DNA of 64,000 nt from Hydractinia symbiolongicarpus (lineage: Eukaryota > Cnidaria > Hydrozoa > Anthoathecata > Hydractiniidae), in contig NC_079883.1 of NCBI RefSeq assembly GCF_029227915.1, positions 22,320,001 through 22,384,000 on the forward strand, read 5' to 3'. The notes under the pieces were generated by a model. It had not been told where the DNA came from, did no database searches, and saw nothing but the letters and a program-made list of their open reading frames with translations. Position numbers and translations under genes: made by a program. Positions 12,084-23,059 of the stretch are shown piece by piece. Each line of letters opens with the position of its first letter. Position 1 is the stretch's first letter.

Positions 12084-14846
12084 CCTGATCCTTCTTATCC
12101 AATTGAATTGGATAAGAATGATAAACTTTTATTTAACTGCAAAATTGAACCCATGTTTACATCATTAAACGATAAAGTTACTGATGCTCATATTTTGTTT
12201 TGTCTGCAAGGTGTTCATGCAGAATGTGGTCAGACTTTTAAAGCCAACCATTTTGTGCCAGTATTATTTCTTCCTAATGGTACCAAAAGGAAACTAATTA
12301 AACATTCCAAAAAAATCTTGCCGCAGTCTAAAAAACCCTGTCTGTTCCCAAAAGATGGGAAGGTACAATCAAAGTTGTCGTTTTGGACAGACCAGTGCAG
12401 CGACAAACTTATTTTGCCTACTTGTAAGAAAAAAGACTTACCCCAAATAAAAGAGGAGCACAAAACTGTTGTTGATGTTTCTTCCATGCCTCCTTTTGCT
12501 GGTAGTAGTAAAGTTAATTCAGATACTGTTGTTTGTGATAGTGCATTGTCCAATGCACCAGACACAACTACTAGTCATCCTCTGTGTTCATCTTTAAACT
12601 ATCCTCAAACTTATTTTGATGTCTCAGATTATACAGATAAAGTTTTTCAAATAAAGGATGATCCATTAAAAGTTCATGAACTTATCCAAAATGTTTATAA
12701 ACCTGATCATTCTTATAAATTTCCGAAAACAAATAGGTCTTTTCGTTTTGAGTGGTTAACAAAGTTTTCCTGGTTAAGTTATTCACCCAAGGTTGATGGA
12801 GCTTATTGTCTGCCATGTGTTTTGTTTGGACACAAGTTTTCTTCCAAATTAAGTAAAATTAAAAAACTGTTTTCTGAACCTTTTAAGTAATGGCCTGATG
12901 CTTGTGCCAACTTTGTGAAACATGAGTCAAGTACTGGCCTTCATGCTTACACATCTGCTACGTTTACTAGTTTTATGGCTAACTATTTTGGTAATTCTCA
13001 GCCGATTGATGTGCTTCTTGATACTAACCATCAGAAGAAAATTACTGAGAACAGAAAGAAATTGATACCAATTGTTCAGGCCATTATTTACTCTGGTAGA
13101 CAAGGGCATGCTTTAAGAGGTCACCGTGATGACTCACAATATCATGGTGAATTAGGAGAATTTTCTGGTGGTCGGGTAGGAAATTTTGTTGAACTTTTGA
13201 ATTTTAGAGTACAAGGTGGAGATACAGCTCTTGCTGACCATCTTAAAACTTGTCCCAAAAATGCTACATACATTTCTAAAACTACCCAGAATGAATTAAT
13301 CAACTGTTGTGGATCTGTAATTTTGGATGAAATAATCCAAGAAGTAAAATCAAACACTTTCTTTTCTATTCTGGCAGATGAAGCTGCTGATTTATCTAAT
13401 AAAGAGCAAATGTCCTTAGTTTTACGTTTTGTTGACAGTAATTTGAATATACGTGAGGAGTTTGTTCAATATATTCATTGTGATGAGGGGCTGGCAGGTA
13501 AAGACTTGAAGTCTGTTCTCTTAAAGTCACTTCATAACCTGACTTTAAATATTAAGGACTGTCGGGGTCAAGCATATGATGGTGCAGGTGCTGTTGCTGG
13601 GTATAAGAATGGACTTTCTGCCCATATTCTTAATTTAAATAAAAAGGCTATATATGTTCATTGCAACAGTCATCGTTTAAATTTAGCAGTTGGAAAATCT
13701 TGTACAATCAGCTTAGTTGCCCATGTGATGGCTAAAATAAAACACATTTCCTATTTCTTTAACTATTCTCAAAAAAGACAGCAATCCCTTATGATTAACA
13801 TAGATAAATATAGTCCGACTTCTAAAAAAACTAAATTAAAGGATGTTTGCTGTACTCAGTGGGTTGAACGAATTACTGGTTTAGATCTCTTTCAAGAGTT
13901 ATATGTGCCTATTTATATTACTTTGGAAGAGATGAAATTAAACTTAAATCGACAGTTCAATTATGACACATCAAAACAAGCTGTTGGTTTTTTTCACCAA
14001 ATAGCTAATTTTGAATTTCTTGTCACTCTGGTGATCACAAGGAACGTATTTGACATAACACTTCCAGTTACTCAATTGCTACAAAATAGAACAATTGATG
14101 TTATGGACAGCATAGAGCTTATTCAAACATTAAAAAATGTTCTCCTTCAAACCAGAAATAATGTGGAACATTTTCATGATAGGTGGTATGAGGAGGCTCT
14201 TTCTCTTTGTGAAAAAGTGGGAATTGTGGAGGAGAAGAAGGGAACTGTTGGAAGGCAAACCACAAGAGATAATCATCCTTCTTTTTCAACTTCTGATTAC
14301 TATAAAAAATCAGTTACTAATCCTCTTTTAGACCATTTAAATAGTGAAATGAAGAATCGTTTTCAACCGTTTTCTCTAAATGCTTATAATGGCCTATGCA
14401 TTGTTCCAGCAAAAATGGTTTCTTTGATTTCTGGAGGTAAAACAAACTAGAAGGAGAAATTCAAGTCTTTTGTCTCTTTCTATGAAGATGACCTTCCAAA
14501 TATACTTGGGCTTAATGCTGAATTAGAAATTTGGGAGAAGTATTGGATTGATTTTAAAGGAAATAGACCCCAAACTATTGCTCAAACGTTGAAGTCTGTT
14601 AATCTAAATGTCTTTGTTAATTTGCATGTGGCCCTAAGAATTTTAGCCACTATTCCTGTCACCACATGTGAATGTGAACGCTCTTTCTCTGCTATGAGAA
14701 AACTTAAAAATTATACTCGCACTACTATGGTATCTGAACGCCTCAACAGGCTAGCGCTTATGTATATTCACAAAGAAATAGTGCCAGATGTTGATAAAGT
14801 TTTAAATAAATTTGCTAAAGATAAAAGAAGACTTGAATTAATATAA
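12084..14846 (+). pseudogene. hAT transposase (TTF/ZMYM-like zinc-finger type), two in-frame stops
   Basis: One reading frame runs for about 920 codons from an acceptor-like site (CCTTCCAG at 12076-12083) to TAA at 14844-14846. It is interrupted only by TAA at 12888-12890 and TAG at 14448-14450; there is no frameshift. In order it shows a TTF-type zinc-finger region (YCLPCVLFG), the RNase H-like fold with acidic motifs (FFSILADEAAD, QAYDGAGAVAG), a conserved HCNSHRLNLAV motif, and the hAT dimerisation domain (IPVTTCECERSFSAM, RLALMYIH). The protein would cut and paste its own element. The intact frame argues for recent inactivation, or for a family with readable stops. An upstream exon seems to be missing because the first in-frame ATG comes after the TTF-like leader starts. 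Confidence 0.9.
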
Positions 14847-14995
14847 ATTTTTCCACTATACAATCTAGAACAAATTAATGAATAAATAAATAAATAATTA
14901 AATCTTACCCACTCCTAATTGAAAAAAATAGTAACCATTTATATAAAATAAATTCCCTTTCCTCTTGTTTACGTTGTGTCGTTATCTTTCTGCAG
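14847..14995. other. 3' flank of the hAT gene
   Basis: AT-rich, with an AATA-rich run (14876-14895) that includes AATAAA and may serve as the transposase polyadenylation signal. Confidence 0.4.
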
Positions 14996-15140
14996 GTTCA
15001 GCTTGCTCCGGCTGATAGTACCTGTTCTAGGAGCCCCCTGTCAGGGGCTTTAATAACTTTCTATTTTTATATCAATTCCTTTTCTTTAACCCCCCCCCCT
15101 TTTCCGAGTTCGGCTTGCGCCAGCTGATAGCACTCGGTTG
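14996..15140. repeat. Direct repeat pair upstream of the ribozyme
   Basis: 14996-15028 and 15108-15140 are diverged copies offset by 112 bases (shared CTTGC, GCTGATAG and AC blocks). A short hairpin GCCCC-TGTCA-GGGGC lies between them near 15037-15052, and a C10 run at about 15090-15099. The repeat pair suggests a tandem or LTR-like unit that carries the hammerhead at its end. Confidence 0.5.
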
Positions 15141-15149
15141 ATTGGAGCA

Positions 15150-15235
15150 GACTGTCCATGTCTGGAATAGCTAATATTACGTTATTAGCTGTTTCCTAGG
15201 CATGCTGACGAGCCCTGATATTGGGCGAAACAGTC
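15150..15235 (+). ncRNA. Candidate type III hammerhead ribozyme
   Basis: All core bases are present: CTGACGA at 15205-15211, GAAA at 15227-15230, and cleavage triplet GTC at 15154-15156 (cut predicted after C15156). Stem III is open at the ends: 15150-15155 pairs with 15230-15235, and 15149/15236 adds one more A-U pair. Stem I pairs CATGTCTGG (15157-15165) with 15196-15204, including two G-U pairs. It is capped by a further perfect 8-bp hairpin, AGCTAATA (15169-15176) with TATTAGCT (15183-15190). Stem II is GCCC (15212-15215) with GGGC (15223-15226) and loop TGATATT. Hammerheads self-cleave RNA and, in animals, usually ride on retroelements or retrozyme-like repeats. Activity is not shown by sequence alone. 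Confidence 0.82.
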
Positions 15236-15403
15236 TTAAATATATGAATTTAAACCGTTGTTTTTATTTTTCCTACACTTTTTTGCAACCCTTTACAAGA
15301 TTGTTTGTGATTTTGCTGTCCATTCGAAACAAAAAACGTCTCTAACAGAGCTAATAATTTGGACATTAATTAGGCCGTTTATAGTGCGTAGAGGCTCAAA
15401 ATA

Positions 15404-15557
15404 GCGAAAGTTTCCGGGGCTGCGCTCCGGACCCCCCATGGGGGGCTTACAGCACCCCCCAGGACCCCCAGCTGTTCTGGGCGCAGCAAATTGCTGCGCT
15501 GTTTTTTGCTTCGCAAAAAAAGTGACTGACATGTTACAAATGCTGGATCCGCCCCTG
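15404..15557. mobile_element. hAT-like terminal fragment
   Basis: It ends in CTGGATCCGCCCCTG (15543-15557), the reverse complement of the CAGGGGCGGATCCAG type of end common in animal hAT elements. It is preceded by GC-rich inverted segments, e.g. GCGCAGCAAATTGCTGCGC near 15480-15499. No matching left end was seen, so this is a partial element or the right end of the hAT that begins near 12 kb. Confidence 0.45.
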
Positions 15558-15885
15558 AATTCTGCAAAATTATTCTTGTTAACCTTAGATTTGTTTTCAT
15601 TGGGAACAACAGCAATACACAAAAATAGTATTAACTTAAAATTATTTAGCTGTAATCATCGGCTTAAAGAAAAGCTTTCCTGGAAACACAATTTGAGTAT
15701 CCAGCCTTAGTTTTTAGCGGCTTATAGCTAGCGGTTCAGTAAAATAAAAGTTGTACCTCCCATTTTATAGCACCCTGGATTGGAAGGTGTTAGCTATCTA
15801 GAAACTTCATTTTTCCAACAAACATTCACCTGTTCAAATTTTTAACATGCCCCCAATCAAATCTCTTAGGTCTCTAATAAAGTGC
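15558..15885. other. Spacer between transposon remnants
   Basis: No gene or structured element recognised. The open frames that cross 15438-15710 overlap the GC-rich hAT end and have no domain. Confidence 0.4.
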
Positions 15886-16615
15886 AGCAGCCCTGTTCTG
15901 CCCGGATAATGAACATTGGCCTGATTAAGTACGGCAGCTTGCCCCGGTTAAGAACAGGGCAGAAAATACATAATCAGGGCAACATAATCGGGACAGGCCG
16001 GCTTATTACTCAAAAAATATTATTTGGCACTTTATAAAAGGAACATAATCAGGGCAGTTTATATACGACAGTGTAATATTATTTCTCACTTATTATAGAA
16101 CGAACATAATCGGGGCAGGCCGACTTATGTATGACAGTCAAATATTATTCGACAATTATAGGACTTAAATAACACAAATATAATTGGGGCTGACTGCTTT
16201 TATATCATTCGTGGCAAATACTAAATTTTGGGATTCGCAAGTTTAATAACTTTTCACCAAAATTAATTCCCGCAAAAAGAATAATTTAGGTTCCGTGAAA
16301 TTTAGTTGCTTCAAAGTATATTATGTTGAAATGTATTTACTACAAGGGTAGTTTATACTAAGAATTACGTCGACACTTTTTTATTTCGCCATGTCTAGTT
16401 TTTAGGGGTGTTCTATCTTCCAGAGAATGTTTAATTTACAAAAGCTTGAAGAAAATGCCAATCACAGCCTGTCTCCCAGCTATTTATATCAGCGTTCATA
16501 ATCCGGTCACCACGACATAACAATGCAAAAAAAACATAATCGGACCGTGCGTACATAATCCGGCTGTCCCGGTTGTAAACAGGTCGTTTTCGCAATCTGG
16601 GCAGAACAGCCCCAG
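15886..16615. mobile_element. Non-autonomous CACTA/EnSpm-like element
   Basis: The left end has CCCTGTTCTGCCCGGAT (15891 onward). The reverse complement of the right end (16615 inward) reads GGGGCTGTTCTGCCCAGAT, an imperfect terminal inverted repeat. Inside, CATAATCGGGGCAG-type phrases recur in one orientation (around 15970, 15990, 16040, 16110, 16540, 16555), which looks like clustered subterminal transposase-binding repeats. This arrangement is typical of the CACTA/EnSpm group, but no transposase gene and no clear target duplication are present. Length is about 730 bp. Confidence 0.6.
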
Positions 16616-16958
16616 TCATAGTATCGAAAAAGCTAGTATCGGGCTAGTTGCAGACCAAATTCTTGGAAAAAAACGATAACGACCCAGACTCCCGCTTGAA
16701 AATTGTGTACACTTTGCTAAAATAGAGATTAAGGGTCATGCTTTAGCTTCGCAATAATTATTTCGGCACCACGGGACAGAAAAGGGCAACAAGGCAGGAG
16801 GAGAGGAGAGAAGAGAAAGGAGTATTGCCACTGCATAACCGACCTTCAATTTTCAATACCACTACCTACCACTGTAAACAAACCAACCAAGTGCTGTTTA
16901 GCTAGGTTATTTTGGTATTTCTATTTTATTAGCTGGCTAGCCACCCCCCATCCACAAT
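16616..16958. other. Spacer
   Basis: No gene seen. A purine-rich run (about 16775-16825, GGAGGAGAGG-like) is the only notable composition feature. Confidence 0.35.
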
Positions 16959-17439
16959 CAGGGAAAAAAGCAAGTTAGGATTTCATAATCTAATTAGCTA
17001 GGCTTATTCGCCAAATTAGGATAGGAATCCCTAACTTGGCTATGCTATCCTAATTATACATTACCTTTGATACCTTTGATAATTTTTCAGTCTTCTAGAC
17101 TTCGTCTTTGTTGTGGACGTTGGCGACTACTTTTTTGCTTCAAGGGCCCTGGAAGTTAAGACACAAGAAGCAGCAGAAAGTTGTTTTAACATATCTATCA
17201 GATTGTTTGAATCAGCGGTTCCTTTTTTGATTGGCCGGGAAGATAGGGCTCATCAGGAATACTTGCAAGGATTCTGTCAAGAAGTCTTTTGAAAGAGTTA
17301 GCAGCTCCCCCAGAATGATGGTCACACCGGTGTCTTGTAGTGCATTAAAAAGTAGGGGGCTGAAATGACTTAGGCTACCAAACAGAACACATATTTATAG
17401 CAGTTTTTTAAAACTGAAATGTACATATCCTGCATAAAT

Positions 17440-18311
17440 ATTCTGATAAAAAAATAAAAAAATACATTTTTGTTTGAAGTGATTTTGGAATTTTTGTGAG
17501 GACGGGAGGGAGCTTGCATAGTCTGCCATGACAAGGGGATACAAGCGTTCTATAACTTTGTGGTCGCTTCCAAAATCTGGAACAAGTTTGGCGATTATTT
17601 TCCATACATAGATGATCTGGTATCTCTCACGTCTTCACTGTAAAGAATTGAGATTCAACCACTTTAAAGTTTCCCAATAGTCTGTAGGGTAGCTACCGGA
17701 GATCTTTCTAATAAAGCTCCATTGGATGGATTATAGAGCAGAGATTTCAGATTGTTTATACAGGCTTCAAAGTTGAGAGAATTGGTAGAAACATTGACTT
17801 CCAGAGACGGATCATGATTGCGGGTGAGCGGGTTTGGAACACACAGAGGATCCATGAAGATTCGTGTCTGCTTGACAAAATAACTTTGTCTATGTGAACT
17901 TTGAAGGATGCATTGTTGGACATAGTTACTCCTAGATCCTTATCATTTTCTTTTGCAGCTATTTGTTTGTTGTCTGATGAGAAGTAGATTTATTTCGGTA
18001 GAGAGTTATCGATGGTGTACTGGATCACTTTGAATTTTTTACTATCAAAGAACATGTTGTTTTGTTTGGCCCAGTTTTAAATCAAGCTCAGGTTGTTTTG
18101 AAGGTTGGTTGAATCAATTTCAGATTTGATCCCTTTAGATAACCGCGTATCATCAGCGAAGCTACAAAGTGTTAAGTTGAGAATTTCTGAATTTATGTCA
18201 CCTAACAAAATCAGGAATATGAGGGGCCCAAGAACACTATCTTGGAGGACTCCAGATATGACTGCAGAAGGATCTGATTTTTCACTTTCTACAATAACTG
18301 ATTGTGTTTGA
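17440..18311 (-). pseudogene. Jockey-like LINE reverse transcriptase fragment
   Basis: On the minus strand from 18311 the frame reads SGVLQDSVLGPLIFLILLGD and then CSFADDTRLSKG, which are the reverse transcriptase palm motifs including the catalytic FADD box. Then come WAKQNNMFFDSKKFKVIQY and later thumb-region remnants. Several stops and frame changes are present (for example just before NWAKQ). The upstream half of the RT and the endonuclease are missing. The fragment lies inside the outer CAGGGAAAA element and is oriented against it. Confidence 0.85.
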
Positions 18312-18647
18312 TTAGTTAAAAACTAATTAGGCTATGAAAATTTTTTAAAATCAAAAAAATCACCATTAACACACTATCGGCATCTTTATTTCACTCTTTT
18401 TGTGCGGCCAAATTTCAAAACTTTGATATTTGAAAAAATCGTCGAATTTGAATTATGGAACTAAAAGATATTGACCAAAATCGTCAAAATATTTTGCGCA
18501 TAGTCTAATTAGCATATGATGGCTTAACTACATAGATATAGGAGATTCTTTCCACAACCACTATTTTGAAAACCACATGTTTCATAATATGCAAATTAGG
18601 CTATCACTTTTTTTTAACAATGACTTTCGTGTGACATCCTTTGATAT

Positions 18648-20429
18648 CAGTACTGGAATCAGGACACCTAACATTGTGAGCGTGTATCATGCGCGACACG
18701 GACGATCCGCGATCATATTGTGACCATCGCGATACAAAAAATGTTGGCGAAATAAAAATAATTTTATCTTGAATTTATAAATGGTTGGAACAACAAAAAA
18801 ATAAAAACAACAACAATGGCGGAGGGTGTTATGACAAGCATATTTTTCTATGTATGTTTTGCTTGTATTAGCGAATTTTAAATTATTTATGTTCGATTTA
18901 ATGAAAGTTCATGGAAAAATAAGAATGTATGGTCGGAACAGCAACGAAAAAATAATAATAAAAAATAACAATGGAGGAGGGTGTTACGACAACCATTTTC
19001 TATGTATTTTTGCATAACGCACGCAGTTTATATTTTTTAGTTGCGAAGAAAAAATAATAATTTGTCTCACTAAAAAAATGTAACTAGTACTCAAGGTGAA
19101 AAGATAAAAATACTTGCATGTTAAAAAACTTGTTTTCAAAAGTTATGCAGCAAGTTTTTTGTGTTGTTTTGAAAGCTGAAAGACATACAGCAGGTTATAC
19201 TTACTCTGTTTTAAAATTTATATAGCAAGTTATTATTTTCCAATTTAAAATAATAAAACAAAATTTATTTTTATAAAAAAGTTAAGTGTTCTTTTAATGT
19301 TTTCTGCACAGTCTTGTAGAAAATTAATATTTAAGTGCAAAAAAGTTTTTATAAATAGTTTATTGACAATATTTAAAGTCTTTCGCGACATTAAAATTAT
19401 TTATTTACTTTATAACGGAGAAGGGTGTTACAAAATGCGTATTTTACGTTGTTTTAATTATTTTTAAATATTTTTGATTTAAAAAAAAAACACAAAACAC
19501 TTATCTATATAATAGTACGCCAGTTCTGTCTGTCTGTCTGTCTGTCTGTGACTTTTGCAAAGTGGAAAAAATTTCTTTGATAAAGTCTATAAAACATCGT
19601 TTATAAATTTGTTCTGTAAATTACCAAACTTTGACGTTAAAGCAATATTGACGTCAAAGGAAAGTATATTAAGATTAGTGAAGCCATTGCATTACACTTT
19701 CAAATTTAAGGCTAAATAACTTGGAAACGGGTGGAAATAACTGACTTCATCTCATGCGTAGGTAACTAGGGACCACCTGGGACCAATTTGGGTAAGTTTC
19801 CCAAAACTGGGTCCCCGAATCCGTTTCGGAATGGACGGGTTGATGACGTCACCAAAAAGCCTTCAAACCCTAATATCTCTGCAACCGTTTGTCAAAAATA
19901 CGCGATCCTATACATTTTCTTGATCAGCGTTTCAAGACCTATACAATGAAGGCAGCAGGTATACAAATTTCTAAAAAAAATTTTTTGGGGGATTTCACTG
20001 GCTATTGCTGACGTCAGCAAAATTTTAAAACCCTTATATCTCATTAAACGCTTATCAAAAAGACATGATCATATACATTTTCTTGGTCAGCGTTTAAACC
20101 TCTGCACAGTACAGGCAACGAATAAACTAAATTTCTCCAAAAATTTTTGTAATTGCACTGCTGACGTCAGCAAAAAATGTAAAACAACCTATTTTTCCAT
20201 TGTCCTTCTGCATAAGTGGATTTTTCCACGGGCCTTATCGACTAGTTCATATTTAATTGCGCTATTCTCTCATGACATTAATTACGTGATATTTATAATG
20301 TTTAAAGATGTATTATAACGATCGCGATATGGATCGTGAAAGTCACGATGCATCGTGACCTTAACGATGCTAAAAAAATTTACTATGGCAACAGCATCGT
20401 GAATCGTGCATGTCCTGATTCTAGTACTG
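18648..20429. mobile_element. DNA transposon with CAGTACT-type inverted ends
   Basis: The left end (18648-18666, starting CAGTACTGGAATCAGGACA) and the reverse complement of the right end (20411-20429, starting CAGTACTAGAATCAGGACA) match at 18 of 19 bases. Further inside, GATCGCGAT-type phrases occur near both ends (about 18705-18735 and 20318-20335). A roughly 150-base unit with GGAGGGTGTTA recurs at 18822, 18976 and 19422 (diverged). No transposase frame remains. A Helitron is nested at 19504-20245. No convincing target duplication. Confidence 0.7.
19504..20245 (+). mobile_element. Non-autonomous Helitron
   Basis: The 5' end starts TCTATATAATAGTACGCC after an A, with a (TCTG)n run close behind (19527-19550). 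The 3' end shows a hairpin GTGGA-TTTT-TCCAC, then GGGCCTTATCGA and the terminal CTAG at 20242-20245 followed by T. This gives the A/T insertion site expected of Helitrons. It is 742 bp with no Rep/helicase gene. A second copy of the 3' end lies in HAAO intron 2 (about 28785-28878). Confidence 0.85.
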
Positions 20430-20573
20430 TAGGTCATTTTCACAGGAATTTAAGTAAATGTTAGTTTTTGTTGAAATTTTGACAAGTTAGGCGTAGCATT
20501 GGTAAGAATTAAAACAACAAGTAATATGGACGTGAATGTGCTTTTTGTAAAAGTTAATAATATGATTTCATAT

Positions 20574-20624
20574 CCTAATTAGGCTATCAGCATGGCTTAA
20601 TTAGGAGATGATAGCCTAATTAGG
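20574..20624. repeat. Perfect 16-bp inverted repeat
   Basis: CCTAATTAGGCTATCA (20574-20589) is matched by its exact complement at 20609-20624 with a 19-base loop. It lies just inside the right end of the outer CAGGGAAAA element and is probably part of its subterminal repeats. Confidence 0.85.
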
Positions 20625-20653
20625 TTACATAACCTAATTTTTTGTTTTCCCTG

Positions 20654-21059
20654 ACTGACCCCTCCTATGAGGATCCTCATGCTCTTTCTGTGGTGGTGCT
20701 CTACCTCTTGTGTGCAACATGGCCTTTTCACAGTCAAACCTTCAAGATTTAGCAGCATCTAAAACATATTAAAGCTGCATAGATAAAAAAATCTCCTTGA
20801 AAAATTCAGTCTTGAATTTATAAAGGTTTGATCCACAAAAACAGCATCTTCTACAACATGCAGATTTCATAATGACTGCTTAATCTGAATACTGGTTTGT
20901 GATTGGTTTAACCAGAACAAATTCCGTCACAAGAATTATTGACTGGAGTAGTACACACAGTTGAGGTAGCACGTTAATAGCTAGTAGCTAGTTAATACAT
21001 CTTTACGATAATGCCGTAAAAAGATCTGTGCGCATCTTCTGTTCCCACCTATAGCTAGA
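20654..21059. other. Spacer between two transposons
   Basis: No gene or repeat recognised. This may be original genomic DNA between the CAGGGAAAA element and the ISL2EU element. Confidence 0.35.
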
Positions 21060-22020
21060 GGAGGTAAACAAACTGTAAATATGGCCTAGCTCTAATATTA
21101 TTTATGGAAGTATGATTAGCAACAATGTTTTCTAACTTTTAAAAAATTTCTTAAACTTTCGATAGCATATATTATAAACGTTTATATATACTTGATATTT
21201 TCGATCTATCAAATCATTGCAAGTTTGAGGAACAACAAACAGAAAGACAGGCATTCCTCGCAAAGTTGTTGTTGTTGCTGTATGCGCGGAAGAAAGAACA
21301 TGGCCTACACATGTGTAATTATGCTGATGAAACAAATGACTTTTCAAGATTTTAAAATGATGTTTATGGATAATCTAAGAGTGTTTTTATCACTACGTAA
21401 CAAGTCTCCTGAGGGTGACTTTGATACTAGTTATACTCATTTCAAGGTAATATATTATTTGAAAATACATCTTTTATTTTCAAAAATTTGCAAGAAAGGT
21501 ACAGATTTTTAAATGTAGCACATTCTATTTAGAGCATGTATGAATATATATGGCAAGAAACTTATAAATAGCAAAATTGTTTTGACTGACCCTTTCGCAA
21601 TTCCACAGGAAAAGTGGATTGGAGAACAAGATGGTTTGCAAGCCTATAGAAAGTGCATTTTTAAGAAATCTCATTACAAGAAGGGTAAAAAAAGACAAGG
21701 CTAAAGAAAATCAGGAAGCATTGTAAGCATTTTCACTTTTTTACAAAGCCCCTGAAACATGTAAAAAAATGAAGGAAAAAATTTACCATGCATTTAAGGA
21801 TTGTGTCTCTCAATTGTGATTTATCGAAATTATGAAATGCAAGAAGAAAACATCAACATCATCAAATTCATCAAACTTAATTTGTCCTAAAAAGCACTAT
21901 AGATACAGCTGAAGACTTTTTATACAAAAAACAACACACCATGCCTAAAATGTTGAATTATTTACAAACACACTTCAACTTGACTAAACACAAAGAAATG
22001 TTATTTACAATAAAACCAAA

Positions 22021-22855
22021 AAACAGGCTACCAGTGCTACATGGTCTTATTTGAGAAAAGAAAGGATAACTGCATCCAAATTTCACCAAGTTTTAACAAG
22101 AATTAACAGACTGAAAAAAAATCCTCAAGAAAATGCAGATAACTTAATTAAAAATTTGACAAAACATGCGATTGTCATGGCAGTTAATGCAAAAACAGAA
22201 CTAAAACAGAATATAACAAAGTTTCACAAAAATGTTGTTTTTACTGATCCAAGATTAAGTATTGATGGGCAGTTCCTTTTTTTGACTGCATGTTCAGATC
22301 TTGAAGGATCTTGTAAATGCTGTGGAGACTTTGCTGAAATTGAATGCCCCTATTGTATTTGTCACACTATATCATCTGCAAAAAATCTTCCATATCTTTA
22401 CTATCAAATCGAATGCAATGAACAAACAGCTGAAAAATTGAATATTACACAATACATGGATATCATTTTTTGACCCTGAAATGTGGGGAAAGATTTTGAA
22501 TAATTTGGTCTTCTTCTGGATCAAAAAATTAGCTCCTGCTTTAATAACAAACAAAACACAATCTTCAAATAATACAGAAAATCATATTAACACACAAAAT
22601 CAAAAAATTTATACCCATTTGATGAATCTTAACACAGATGGGTTTTTAATGACAGGACAGAAACAGAGGTATTCTAAAAAACACAAAAAGAATAAAAGAA
22701 TAAAAATCTACTTATGTACATCATGCAAAACAGAGTGTGTCGAACAATCTCAATCATTTGATGATAATAGTATTGCTTGTAATATTTGTCAAATGTGGTT
22801 TCATTTTAAATGTGCAGAATTAACTGATGAAAATAGATTCAAAAAGAAATTCTAA
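22021..22855 (+). pseudogene. YqaJ-like nuclease with PHD finger, degenerate
   Basis: It starts with a WSYLRKERITASKFHQV block typical of YqaJ/lambda-exonuclease-like proteins of transposons. Then comes DGQFLFLTACSDLEG, where ASPDG is expected, and EIECPYC, where the catalytic EIKCPY is expected; the metal/catalytic Lys is Glu here. The frame stops at 22471-22473 after QYMDIIF and resumes in another frame. The end is a PHD-like finger (CTSCKTEC, then ACNICQMWFHFKC). In ISL2EU elements this protein accompanies the transposase; its exact role is not settled. Lost catalytic residues and a broken frame make this copy inactive. Confidence 0.75.
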
Positions 22856-23059
22856 ATGGTTACATATGTACAACCCGAAAATAATTTTCTTATAAGCATG
22901 TTTTATTGTCATGAATTCTTTAAAACTTTTGCTTTTTATGAAACTTAAACAAATTTAAAGAGGAGGAAGATAATTTCATGCAATTGTTATGCTCATAAGA
23001 AACCATATTATTGACCATAGTATATATATGTTTATATACATTATGTTTATTTACAAATG

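Larger units (their letters stand above)
16959..20653. mobile_element. Outer DNA element with CAGGGAAAA ends, carrying nested insertions
   Basis: The left end (16959 onward) starts CAGGGAAAA and goes on to a GTTAGGATTTC-like and then a CTAATTAGC phrase. The reverse complement of the right end (20653 inward) starts CAGGGAAAA with ATTAGGTTATG and CTAATTAGG at the same offsets. The motif TAATTAGGCTAT recurs inside (18326, 18592, 20577, inverted at 20612). It contains a LINE fragment, a second DNA element and a Helitron, so the original element was much shorter. Superfamily unknown. The exact ends are uncertain by a few bases because no target duplication is obvious. Confidence 0.5.

Noticed and set aside
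12230-13357. Minus-strand frames across the hAT gene
   Set aside because: They are antisense shadows of the transposase frame.
15293-15710. Overlapping frames rich in Gly/Pro on both strands
   Set aside because: They come from the GC-rich hAT terminal sequence and have no domain.
16431-16619. 62-codon minus frame
   Set aside because: It is composed of the inverted repeat and motif array of the CACTA-like element.
17245-17275. CTGATGAGCCC on minus as a second hammerhead core
   Set aside because: No GAAA follows a stem II, and no cleavage triplet or stem III is present.
21192-21512. 106-codon frame with a Cys cluster as an independent gene
   Set aside because: It lies inside the ISL2EU element upstream of the YqaJ remnant and is more likely part of that decayed gene.
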